From assembly GCA_947044365.1 (NCBI GenBank), contig OX345636.1:31816966-31880965 (forward strand): a stretch of DNA of 64,000 nt, given 5' to 3'. Source of the stretch: Petrosia ficiformis. Its lineage: Eukaryota; Porifera; Demospongiae; Haplosclerida; Petrosiidae. The notes beneath the pieces were generated by a model, which saw nothing but the letters and a program-made list of their open reading frames with translations, was not told the DNA's origin and did no database searches. The first letter of the stretch is position 1, and every line of letters starts with the position of its first letter. This document shows, one piece after another, positions 1 through 10,080 of this stretch. A program made the translations under genes and the position numbers.

Positions 1-451
1 AGGACAGAAACCTTACAGTACACATCATATGTACTGCAGCACAGCTAGTGGAATACTCTGCAACAACAGAACTAGTGAAATGTTCTGTAGTTGGCTCATG
101 CTATATCAAGGCGAGACTATATACTCAATACTAAGAAATTAATATCAAACATTGTACATCAATAGATAGTCAAAGTGTAATTTAAGTAATTAATAATATT
201 ATGCTTGAAAATTTCAAGCTATCAAAATTATATATATGGTAATACTCATGGCTTAAAAATCTGTCTTGTCCACCCTTAATACTAATCATCTGTTCATATC
301 TACACAAGTAACAGCATTTACGTACATGTAATGCCAGTCCAACACAGGATACCAAGAAGAAATACCAATTGTCCACTACCATATATACAACAATAATAAT
401 TATTTTAATCTGTATGTCAGGCAAACTATGTAACAGCATATATGTCATGTG
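1..451. other. AT-rich unique sequence, no gene assigned
   Basis: No supported gene. A 97-codon minus-strand open frame (182-475) is rich in hydrophobic and cysteine residues but has no recognisable domain, runs into the repeat that follows, and is what AT-rich DNA yields by chance. The stretch could be intron or downstream sequence of a minus-strand gene starting near 1346, but no splice pair was found to support that. Confidence 0.5.
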
Positions 452-1040
452 TAACAATAGCTTTCTGGCACACAATTCAAAGATTTACATTGTAGAAATC
501 CAAACTGCTTTAGACCACAAAACACTTGTCCAAATATTGCCATAGGCCCACAGCAAATTATTGTGATAATCTTACATCAAACTAATACATAATAATTAAC
601 CATTATATATTCACATGTTACAATAGCAGCCCGGCACAGGGTTCAAAGATTTAGAACAAATCCAAACCCGTTTAGACCACAAAAAACTTGTCAAAACATT
701 GCCATAGGCCTACAGCAAATTACTGTGATAATCTAATACATATATAAATAAATAATTATTATATATACAATAGCAGCCCAGCACAGGGTTCAAAGATTTA
801 GAACAAATCCAAACCCGTTTAGACCACAAAAAAACTTGTCCAAACATTGCCATAGGCCTACAGCAAATTACTGTGATAATCTTACATCAAACTAACACAT
901 TAATTATAAATAAATATATACAATAGCAGTCCGGCACAGAGTTCCAAGATTTAGAACAAATTCAAACCTGTTTAGACCACAAAAAAACTTGTCCAAATAT
1001 TGCCACAGGCCTACAGCAAATTACTGTGATCAAACTAATA
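452..1040. repeat. Diverged tandem repeat, about 150 bp x 4
   Basis: Four successive units are recognised by the anchor CAAAGATTTA (a variant in the last copy) starting near 478, 644, 791 and 944, giving spacings of 166, 147 and 153 bp. Each unit then reads through AAATCCAAAC, TTTAGACCAC, an A-run, CTTGTCCAAA, ATTGCCATAGGCC and CAGCAAATTACTGTGAT. The first unit is the most diverged; length differences lie mostly in the AT-rich linker before CAATAGCAG. No coding potential was seen. Confidence 0.85.
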
Positions 1041-1181
1041 TAGAAAGTAAGCATTGTTTTCTCCTCCAACCGAAGGGCATGGCCGCGCCAGACTAGATCT
1101 GATGCGCAAACTGGCGAAACCTCAAGCCTGTCCATGACGTAATATCACATGATTACCAAAGTAAGCACTTCGGGGTCATCA
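1041..1181. other. Short GC-richer segment between repeat and reading frame
   Basis: This 140-bp stretch is clearly richer in G+C and CpG than its surroundings (for example GGCCGCGCC near 1081) and contains a TGACGTAA motif near 1135 that resembles a CREB/ATF-type site. It could be regulatory or a decayed exon. No reading frame or splice pair settles the matter. Confidence 0.25.
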
Positions 1182-1346
1182 TCATGGTAGATTAAATTTC
1201 TCAGTCTGACATTTTATATCAGATTCAGCATCTGACAAATCAGGGGAATTTGAGGAAATAGGCTCAACGTCATCTTGGTCTTGGTCCGAGTTACTGTCAT
1301 CAAACCCTTCCAGAAAGTCTTTAACATTCAGTCTTCTTCTCGCCAT
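1182..1346 (-). CDS. Short acidic N-terminal-like reading frame, possible first exon (NOC2-like?)
   Basis: A 54-codon minus-strand frame starts MARRRLNVKDFLEGF and continues into an Asp/Ser/Gln-rich acidic stretch. An ATG six codons upstream (1364) is possible, but the basic MARRR start looks more natural. A basic start, then a short V-x-x-FL-x-GF motif, then an acidic serine-rich tract is the layout I remember at the N terminus of the nucleolar pre-60S assembly factor NOC2/NOC2L. The similarity is short and from memory, so no symbol is given. The frame ends in TGA at 1182-1184. The only in-frame donor candidate (GTCAGA within the codons for K-C-Q) is weak, and no downstream exon was found between 1 and 1180. 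It may be a first exon with a poor donor, a small complete protein, or a gene remnant. Confidence 0.35.
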   Translation of the reverse strand: MARRRLNVKDFLEGFDDSNSDQDQDDVEPISSNSPDLSDAESDIKCQTEKFNLP

Positions 1347-1421
1347 CTTTTTCCAATCGCACATGTGCTGCCTGAAGCCTACTGAACGTCATGCTACCCC
1401 ATGTCAAGAGTAAGTACATTC

Positions 1422-1717
1422 TAGTGTTGTTTTAGTTTGATAATAATGACCACTTTTAGTTATAGTTATAGTATGTTTAGTTTATCACAGTTTTAGTTAT
1501 GGTTATAGTTAATTAACTAAAACAATTTTAGGCTTACTAAAAGGGTTTTAGTTTTAGTTAACTAACTAAAAAGTGTGCATTATTGACCATTTTTTCTTTT
1601 AGTTAGTTATAGTTATTTCAATAGACCTGTAATTTAGTTATAGTTTAGTTAACCAGAAGTCAAATGCCTTACTAAAAGGGGTTTTAGTTATAGTTATAGT
1701 TAACTAAAACAACACTA
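1422..1717. mobile_element. hAT-like MITE (296 bp) with 8-bp target duplication
   Basis: The ends are inverted copies (TAGTGTTGTTTTAGTT at the left, AACTAAAACAACACTA at the right). The element is flanked on both sides by the identical octamer GTACATTC (1414-1421 and 1718-1725). The interior is a run of TTAGTTATAG-type repeats in both orientations, able to fold into long hairpins, with no coding capacity. An 8-bp duplication plus a TAGTGTTG-like terminus is characteristic of non-autonomous hAT elements. The intact duplication suggests a fairly recent insertion. Confidence 0.85.
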
Positions 1718-1875
1718 GTACATTCAGTCCTAAACTTAAAAAAGCCAAATCCGAGTAAGCAATAATAATTTCTGTGTGTACTAAAAAAAAAATTGTGGTT
1801 TGAAGTATCTTGGTTTTAGAAACAACAATGAATTATGTTTTGTGAAATTACAATCTGACACAAGCATATTGAAAT

Positions 1876-2182
1876 TAGTGGTGCACCGATATGAGATTTT
1901 ACCGATATTCCGATAAACCGATAATTACTTTAGATATGTACCGATAACCCATACCGATCCGATATTAAATCTACCTTCTCGATTCTTATTCTTTCAATGA
2001 AAGTGAGCATTTTATAAGTATTCTAAAAGCAATTAATGATGCCTTAATCACCTGAAATGACATTATTGGTACACTTTTTACAATATCAGTTACATTTTCC
2101 ATAAATAACCGATACTCATACTAAAAATAATGGCCGATAATGATCGATATCGATTACCGATCCGAATATCGGTGCGTCACTA
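1876..2182. mobile_element. hAT-like MITE (307 bp), TAGTGGTGCACCGATA family
   Basis: The left end reads TAGTGGTGCACCGATAT and the right end is its near-perfect inverse ATATCGGTGCGTCACTA. The octamer ATTGAAAT is duplicated exactly on both sides (1868-1875 and 2183-2190). Inside are several CCGATA/TATCGG motifs near both ends. TAGTGGTGCACCGATA-type termini are, as I recall, a widespread animal hAT signature. There is no open frame inside, so it is non-autonomous. Confidence 0.88.
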
Positions 2183-2283
2183 ATTGAAATATGAAATTTT
2201 GGAGCTAAATATATAATTATGGTTCATAAAAATCTGTACATGTATGTAGAAAGAAACTAGGCGTGTATACAACAAGCTAAAGG

Positions 2284-3720
2284 ATGAAGATGACAATTTT
2301 GAAGGCTGGAAAAGTTAGCCAAGTGGGTGAGTTTGCCAAGTTATTAAACTAAATTATAATAACTTTTACATTATACTATAGATTTAATTTCAGATGTCGT
2401 GAAACTTGATAAGCTAATCAAAGAAGTTAAAGGCTTGAATCAAACGTTTACTACACAGCACATTCGTGGTAAGAACATATATGTGTAAAAAATTCAATCA
2501 TACATTACTTCTATAATTTAGATGCAGCATACAGGTTCTATCGCAGTAAATGTGAAGAAGAATCAATTCATCACCGTGGAATAGCAGCACAAAAACAGAA
2601 GCTGAAACGAAAACATGAATGTCTTGTTAGGGTTAGCATTTTATGTGTATGCCTACAAATGTACAGGACCCTGTGTCATGCATATTTGCACTGTACATGT
2701 ATATAATTATGTTAAATTAATTATTGGTACCACTATTAAAGACTGCTACACATACATATATTCATGCATAGATACTTATTTCACATGCACACAGCACACT
2801 AGGGCTGAAACAATGCTGCTTCTAGTTTTTTGATATTTGCTAATCATAGTGAACTAACATTCGAATATTAGCTTTTTTACTGTCATAAATTGTTTCTAGT
2901 GACATTTAGTATTAGCTCGTCATTTTGCTGTAAATAACTACATGGGGTACCTGTACATGAGATGGCATGACCTTTATTGAGCATTTGCATGCTAATCAGT
3001 GCTCTTTGAACGTGAGAACCTTTTCAACCATGCCACCTTTATCTTAACACACCATACTATAAAATACAGTTCTTAGTGTTTAACTATCTATTATTAATCA
3101 ACACCATTTATTTAATTAAATAATTGTCTCAGTCACGTTTCTTTACTACATGTGTGTGAGATTTTTGTCTAAAACGTGGTACAACTAGCTATCGCTGAAC
3201 CTACTATACCAATTACTCCACCTATGACATGTACTATAAATGTTTCTGTACGTGTGCAAACACAACTGGTTATGCCAAAAATTCAACGAATATTTGGATA
3301 ACACAAACAAATGTCTGGATAAACAAATATTTGTTTCAGCGCTAACAACACATGTATTCAACACATGGTTAATTATAATTATTTTGTATTCTGCAGAAGC
3401 TGACCGAAAGGAAATCCAGTTTAGAAAAAATGGAATTTTCTAAAGAAGGAGACAAAGTTCTGTGGGAGAAGATCATGATATTGGATTGGATAAGTAGTGA
3501 AGAAAGTGCAGTTGATGAGGAGGAGGTGCTTGTTGTTCATCCATTACCTTGGAGATCTTCTAAAGTTGATGCAATGTTTAACAGGCTTGATGAGTACGCA
3601 AAGGACTGTAAGTCTAACCAAGCTCTACGTCAAACAAAAAAACGTTGCGTAGGAAATTCTTCTACCAGGAACATTCCAGTTAATTCCCTACTTCCTAAGT
3701 GGGCAGTAAATGTTAACTGA
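2284..3720 (+). CDS. Four-exon gene, transposon-associated-type protein with C-terminal HPLPW...WA module
   Basis: Exons 2284-2326, 2394-2468, 2522-2625 and 3397-3720 join in frame into 181 codons ending in TGA. Introns are 67, 53 and 771 bp with GT-AG borders (GTGAGT, GTAAGA, GTTAGG donors). For the third intron a donor six bases later also keeps frame and adds two residues. The start is the first ATG after an in-frame TAA at 2278. An alternative first exon in another frame, leaving at GTTAGC (2314), also matches the phase of exon 2, so the N terminus is uncertain. The protein has a Lys/Glu-rich, probably coiled-coil middle, the acidic motif SSEESAVDEEE, then VVHPLPW, MFNRLDEYAKD, a basic patch, STRNIP and PKWAV near the end. 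Function is unknown. A broken relative of the C-terminal module lies inside the transposon at 25938-29595, which suggests a transposon-linked family. Two hAT MITEs lie just upstream. Confidence 0.7.
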
Positions 3721-5339
3721 CCATGAACAGTTTCTGATTTAAACATGTGATTCTCTAGTGACAGGTGTTCATAATTATTGTCATTGAATTTATTTAGCAA
3801 TTCATTTATTATTTCATTATTATTATTATTATTATAAATGGCAACTTCAAAGGACATATTGCATGACATATAAAATGTAGGTTGCAATTACTTGCATGCT
3901 GAAATATGATGTGTACTTCACAATTTACTGCACATGTCGGTGTACAGGGAATTTGCACTGCCTTGCAGCTGAAATACATGATGTCACCAATACTGCTACA
4001 GAAATTTTAAATATCTGTCCAGTGTTATTTATATACTCCTATTCACTCCTCCAAATTCCTCCACACATAAGCTTAATCCACCACATGACCCCACATGAAC
4101 ACTCATCTAGAAGACTCCTCCCCCTAACTATAGTGACACCTCCTCTTGACAATTCATTGTGAGTATTCATGACTTTTTATGACTTTTTCTATAGCTAAAC
4201 GTCAATTATATCTTCAAATTCACATCCCTCTTCATGATGTCCTCTGGACAAATCATTTAGGCGAATCATAATAAAGTCCCATCATGAGTACTTGCACCTC
4301 ATTTCTAATCACATTAATATTTGGGCTGATTTCATGAGTATGTGGATAAATTTATGTATGATATTTGATTGGTACTCCAGCGCTCATTTAATCATTCATT
4401 GATTACAAGTATAAATGTACAATTCATTTGGTTTGTTCCATTTCACCAGGTTACTTGTGTAGGTTTAATGAATCCAATCAACATAAAATACAGTGATGTT
4501 GTAATACGTAAATTATTCCAACTTTCATATATAATTCACTCTTTATTCAAATCATATCATCAATATGTGTATTACACTCATCAGTTGAGACTTAAAGGAT
4601 AGTTAGTAGAGTGATCTTGTAGTATGTCAACGTCTTCTTTCTTGATTGTAGTAAAATGTCTTGATAGTCTTGTAATATACCAAAGTATTGTTACCTGGCT
4701 GTAGTATTAGTTTTTCATACTTCTTGTTCTTGCTAGATAGGAAAGTATTCTTGTCTGGTAAAATCACACCATAAGTTAATTTATACACTGATTTCAGACC
4801 TTTAGATTGCAATTTTACTTATTTCATACTTCTCATAAGTACTACTATTGTGAAGACAAAGTCAAACATGCTGAGATTCATTCCTAAGAATCCCGCTGGT
4901 GAATGCTCGTAATGACTCCAACTACAAGTTTCATGAAGGGTTCAGACTGATTCTCACCCATTGAAGCGAAGTCACAGGTCTCACGTCTCAACAATTATCC
5001 TGTCTCAATAATTCGGTTTCTACATTCACGTGAAGAGTGCAGGTTCCATGTTACATTATCGTCAAATCTGGAGTTTTCTTTTCGAATTTCCACTCTCATT
5101 GTTTGTGAATTCTTCAATCACTAAACGTATCAATTCAGCTGTTTCCATTCCAATGTCTCTTCTTATCTCCAGTCTCCAGTCACCCTTGTCATTTTTGCAA
5201 CCTACAGATATTTAAGTTCTCTAGACTACAGTTGCGAGTCTCACAAACACTCTATGCATCATTCATTCGGTCACTCATGCAGACTCCAGTATTCAGTCTC
5301 TAAGTTATTTATCTGTTCTCATCACGAACCTACTCGGTA
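3721..5339. other. AT-rich unique sequence, no gene assigned
   Basis: This follows the four-exon gene and probably holds its 3' untranslated region at the left; AATAAA is present at 4270-4275, about 550 bp after the stop. An (ATT)n tract occupies about 3815-3835. Around 4035-4145 the plus strand is pyrimidine-rich (repeated CTCCTCC/CCACA). Open frames of 60-90 codons exist in several frames but show no domain or splice support. A segment near 4395 (TATAAATG preceded by ATCATTCATTGA) resembles the repeat that begins at about 5340 and may be an outlying copy. Confidence 0.5.
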
Positions 5340-6450
5340 AGCGTAATAGATTAATCAGATTATTTAATTCTTTCCATCATTCATGTAACCATTACAATTG
5401 TAAATGCAGTATTTAATATGTTTACCATTCCCCCAAGTTCGGTTTCATAGGAGGAGTCCATTTGTTCGATGAGGACTGATTGCATGTGTACACAGTTTGA
5501 GGTTCTTTCCATCGTCATTCCATGTAATTATACTCCGCAAAAGAGTTATTTGTTTGGTGCCGTAAGTTATGTGTATATACCAATCCAACCCTATTCATCA
5601 TCTGTATATTCATTCATTCATAATCACAAATGTGCACTAATTAGTATTTTCCCAAAGTTAGGTTTTCAGATCAATGCAATTAGTAGTGGCCCAAAGCTTC
5701 TGTGTTCTTTCACTTAGATATCACTCCAGTTAAGTTGATTTATATGTTGTTATCATTAGTTTTACTCAGTAGTCGTATAATTTTATGTAGTCCATTCCAC
5801 CATTCATACACTCATTATTATTGTAAATGCAGTATTATTTATGTTTATTTTTCTCCCAAGTTTCAATTTTTAGGAGTGGTCCGTTTCCAAAAGAAAGAGT
5901 AATCTCTTTGTGGAGGTTAGCAGTGACTTGAGGTTTTCTCCTTAGATGTTTCTGAAATATTCTGAAATCATTTTTATATTCATTTAATCATTATAACTAT
6001 AAATGCACTAGTTAATATGTTGAGTTTGCTTCCCAAGTTAGGTTCTAGGTCGATGCCATGTGGAGGGGACCGATTCTTATGCTTAGACTTCATTCAAGTT
6101 AAGTTGATTTATATATAACTAGTTTTACTAGGTAGTCGTATAAGTTTATGTAGTCCATTCCACCATTAATGTACTCAATATATCTGTAGATGCAGTATTA
6201 TAAATGTTTATTTTTCCCCAAAGTTTCCGTACATAGGAGTGATCCATTTCATCAAAGATGAGTGGTTGCTTTTTGTTTCCATATTGAAAGTCTCCAGCGT
6301 CGTTTCTTGTAAAAAGAAGATGGTTATTCGGTTTGTGTCGTAAGTTTTGTATACTGTCAAGCACTCTTCCATCGTTTGTACATTCCTTCATTCATCACAA
6401 TTATAAATGCCGTATATAATGTATTTAGCTTTCTCCCAAATCTAGTTCCT
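5340..6450. repeat. Diverged tandem family, about 200 bp x 6, with dimer structure
   Basis: The motif TAAATGCAGTAT (with variants) recurs at about 5401, 5627, 5824, 6000, 6187 and 6403, spaced 176 to 226 bp. Each copy is preceded by an ATTCATTCAT-like stretch and followed by CCCAAGTTNGGTTT and usually TAGGAGTGGTCC. A second module (TTAAGTTGATTTATAT ... TAGTCGTATAA ... ATGTAGTCCATTCCACCATT) appears at about 5731-5812 and 6099-6170, roughly two units apart, pointing to a dimeric higher-order unit. The copies are old and shifted against each other, and no long frame is preserved. Confidence 0.7.
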
Positions 6451-7321
6451 TCAGTTCTTGTAGTTCTTGATGCAGCTTTTGTAGTTGACATTATTGTTTA
6501 TGTCGTAGTAGTTCTTGTGATCTTGTAGTCTATTTAGATGAGTAAATTTTTGAGGTTCTTGTTGTTCTTGCACAGTTTTTATTTTCAAGCGATTGATGTA
6601 TTCTAGCTGGGCAACATCACTGCAGAGTATTTCTGGTTCTCGAAGAACGTTTCGTTATTGGTGATACTATATGTTTTCATAATGACAAATTTGGGTCTAA
6701 TTTTATCAACAGTAATTTAACTACAGTCAATAAGTAATTAAATATTAATTTACTGAGAGTTTCATTAAATATATTGTTAATTAATCTGTTAATTAAACAG
6801 TGAAGTAATAACAATTAATTAAATTATTACTGTTACTATTATTTTATCAATAGCTATTATTAATTAACTGAAAATGCTGGGTGTGTTCATTGTTCAGGTG
6901 GACATTGTAAGATGAGCGAGAAATATTTTTTAGTGAGTACTAGTTTGTTGATTCAGAAGTAAACCTGTGAATTATCATTAAAATTTAACTACTCTTTACT
7001 AGAATGTACTGGCAGTGTTGAAAAGGAGATCCTTTCCACAATGTTTATGAGGACTCATAACTGATACTAGTAATTTTAAAATTATAATGAATATGTCCTA
7101 CATTCTCTTCCCATTCTGTAGATAGCTACTAAGGTTGCCATTACACATTCAGAATGCAAATTGTATCTTTAAAGTGAGCTGTTGAATGTTATGTTAATTA
7201 ATATTTGTTCCACATTGCAGTTCCTCGGTAGAAGTCAGGTTATTTCAGATTGCTGTCACATTCAAAACATTTCTTTGTATGTTTTCAAATAATGTTTAAA
7301 ATGTGAGTACAAAGAAGGGAT
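6451..7321. other. AT-rich spacer before the satellite region
   Basis: No gene seen. 6451-6600 contains repeated GTAGTTCTTG-like words. 6700-6870 is dominated by TTAATTAA-type low-complexity sequence. The last 450 bp are ordinary AT-rich DNA without a supported frame. This is the left shoulder of the tandem-repeat region, which begins abruptly at about 7322. Confidence 0.55.
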
Positions 7322-8060
7322 TCATTGCCCCATCCATCGTAACGTCCATCCATCCTTTGCTCCCTCCATCCATCCATTCATGCATCCTTCCATCAATCCA
7401 TCCAACCATTCATCCATCCATCCCTCCATTCATATATTCCTCAAACGTTCAACCATCCTTCAAATCAATTGTCCATTCATCCATCCTTCAATTATCTATC
7501 TATCTATCTCTCGAACAGTTTATCAATACTTCCCTACAGCCATCTCTCCATCCGACTGTCCATCTGTTTGTCCGTCCTTAATGTTATCCATGCATCCCTC
7601 CATCCATCCATCCATTCAAATGTTCATTCATTCATTCCTCCATTCGTTCATCCATCCATCCATCCATCCATTCATCCATCCATCCATCCATCCATCCATC
7701 AAAGCATACATCCATCCATCAATCCAAATGCCCAACCATCCATCAATCCAAATGCCCAACCATCCATCGATCCATCCATCCTTACATCCATCCATCCTTC
7801 CTTCCATCCATCCATCCATGCATCCATTAATCCATCTGTTCATCTATTCATTCCTCCATCAAACCATCCTTCTAACTCTCCGTCCAACAATCAATCCAAA
7901 TGTCCATTCATCCATCCAACCACCCATCCATCCATCGATCAATCAATTAATCTATCTATCGAACTGTCTATCTATCCCTCCAAGGATCCATCCATCCCTC
8001 TGTCCATCCGTCTGTTTGTCCGTCCTGTTTTCCATTCATCCATCCATCTATCCATCTCTC
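7322..8060. repeat. ATCC-type tetranucleotide array, imperfect
   Basis: The plus strand is a run of CATCCATC broken by AAT, TTC and CTCTC variants, including two AATCCAAATGCCCAACCATC copies at 7721-7760. It stays open in several frames only because stop codons are rare in this composition (Pro-Ser-Ile-His repeats). There is no start context, domain or codon bias beyond the repeat, so no protein is called. It grades into the 9-bp array at about 8060-8110. Confidence 0.9.
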
Positions 8061-8439
8061 CGTCCATTCTTTCATTGTCTCTATCCTATCTATTGTCTCT
8101 ATCCTCTCAATTGTGTCTATCATGCCTATCATGTCTATCTTGTCTATCCTGTCTATCCTGTATATTGTGCATATGTACCATGTTTATCCTGTCCATCTTT
8201 TCTATCCTGCCTATCCTATCTATCCTGTCTATCCTGTCTATTCTCTCTATCTTGCCCCTCCCATCTATCCTGTCTATCCTGCATGTCTACCATATCAAAT
8301 GTGTCTATCCTGTCTATCACGTCCATCTTGTCTATCCTGTCTTTCCTGCATGTGTACCATATCTATCCTGTCTATCCTCTCAATTGTGTCTATACTGTCT
8401 ATCCTGTCTATCCTGTATATTCTGTCAATCCTGTCTATC

Positions 8440-10080
8440 CTGTCTATCTTGTCTATCTTGTCTATTCTTTTTATTCTGTCTATCCTGTCTATGCTGTCTA
8501 TTGTGTATATCTTGTCTATCATGTCTCTCCCGTCTATCCAATCTCTCCGTTCTATCCAGTCTATCCTCTGTGTCCTGTCTACATAGTGTATTCTGACAAT
8601 CCTGTCTATCCTGTCATTACTGTTTATCTTTTCTATCCTGTCTATCCTGTCTATCTTTTCTATCCTGTCTATTCTCTCTATACTGTCTATCCTGTCTATA
8701 CTGTCTATCCTGTCTATCCTGTCTATCCTGTCTATACTGTTTATCCTGTATATCCTGTCTTTCCTGTCTATCCTGTTTATCCTGTCCATCCTGTTTATCC
8801 TGTCTATCTTGTCTATCCTGTCTGTCCTGTCTACCTTACCTATTCTGTCTATCCTATCTATCCTGTCTATCCTGCATGTGTACAATGTCTATCCTGTCTA
8901 TCCTTTCTACAATGCCAATCCTATCTATCCTGTCTATCCTGCATGTGTACCATATCTATTTCGTCTATCCTGACTATCTTGTCTATGTATATACTGTCTA
9001 TCCTGTCTATCCCGTCTATACTGTCAATCTTGTCTATCTTGTCTATGCTGTCTGTCTTCTCTATCCTGTCGTTCCTGTCTACATTGTGTATTCTGTCTAT
9101 AATGTCTATCCTGTCTATCCTGCATGTATAATAAGTCTATCCTGTCTATGTCTTCTATCTTGCCTATGCTGTCTATCTAGACTATCCTGTCTATCCTGTC
9201 TATCCTTTCTATCTTTTCTTTCCTGTCTACCCAGTCTATCCTGTCTATCCTGTTTATCCTGTCTATCTTGTCTATACTGTCTGTACTATCTATCCTGTAT
9301 GTCCTGTCTATTCTGTCTATTTTGTCCATCCAGTCTATCCAGTCTATCCTGTCAGTCCTGTCTACCTTGCCTACTCTGTCTATCCTGTCCCTGCCATCTA
9401 TTCTGTCTATCCTGCCTGTCTACCATGTCTAATTTGTCTATCCTGTCAAACGTGTCTATCATGTCTATCACGTCCATCTTGTTTATCCTGTATTTCCTGT
9501 CTATCCTGTCTATCCTGTTTGTCTGGTCTACATTGTCCATCCTGTCTATCCTGACCATCCTGTCTATCTTTTCTTTGCTGTCTATCCACTCTATCCAGTC
9601 TATCCTGTCTGTCCTGTCTACCTTGCCTACTCTGTCTATCCTGTCCCTGCCATCTATTCTGTCTATCCTGCCTGTCTACCATGTCTAATTTGTCTATCCT
9701 GTCAAAAGTGTCTGTCATGTCTATCACGTCCATCTTGTTTATCCTGTATTTCCTGTCTATCCTGTCTATCCTGTTTGTCTGGTCTACATTGTCCATCCTG
9801 TCTATCCTGACCATCCTGTCTATCTTTTCTTTGCTGTCTATCCATTCTATCCTGTCTATCCAGTCTATCCTGTCTGTCCTGTCTACCTTGCCTACTCTGT
9901 CTATCCTGTCCCTGCCATCTATTCTGTCTATCCTGCCTGTCTACCATGTCTAATTTGTCTATCCTGTCAAACGTGTCTGTCATGTCTATCACGTCCATCT
10001 TGTTTATCCTGTATTTCCTGTCTATCCTGTCTATCCTGTTTGTCTGGTCTACATTGTCTATCCTGTCTATCCTGTCTATC
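8440..10080. repeat. Copy 1 of a 1,641-bp tandem duplication
   Basis: Sequence from about 8440 reappears 1,641 bp downstream with virtually no change: the open stretch starting at 8876 translates identically to the one at 10517, and those at 9681 and 9946 match starts at 11322 and 11587. The unit itself contains a smaller repeat marked by CATGTCTAATTTG at about 9426, 9682 and 9947 (about 256 and 265 bp apart). The exact left edge is uncertain because the background repeat is the same. Confidence 0.85.

Noticed and set aside
182..475. 97-codon minus-strand hydrophobic frame
   Set aside because: AT-rich sequence, no domain, overlaps the start of a tandem repeat and has no promoter or splice evidence.
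2804..2900. Left end of another hAT element (TAGGGCTGAAACAATG, then ATTCGAATAT)
   Set aside because: The left-end resemblance is real, but no matching inverted right end or 8-bp duplication was found downstream, so only a possible remnant.
3896..4162. 88-codon plus-strand frame after the four-exon gene
   Set aside because: No domain, unsupported by splice sites, and partly a pyrimidine-rich low-complexity reading.
7380..9131. 583-codon plus-strand open frame (Pro-Ser-Ile-His, then Pro-Val-Tyr repeats)
   Set aside because: It is a direct reading of ATCC and TCTATCCTG tandem repeats. Other frames and the opposite strand are equally open, and there is no domain or start context.
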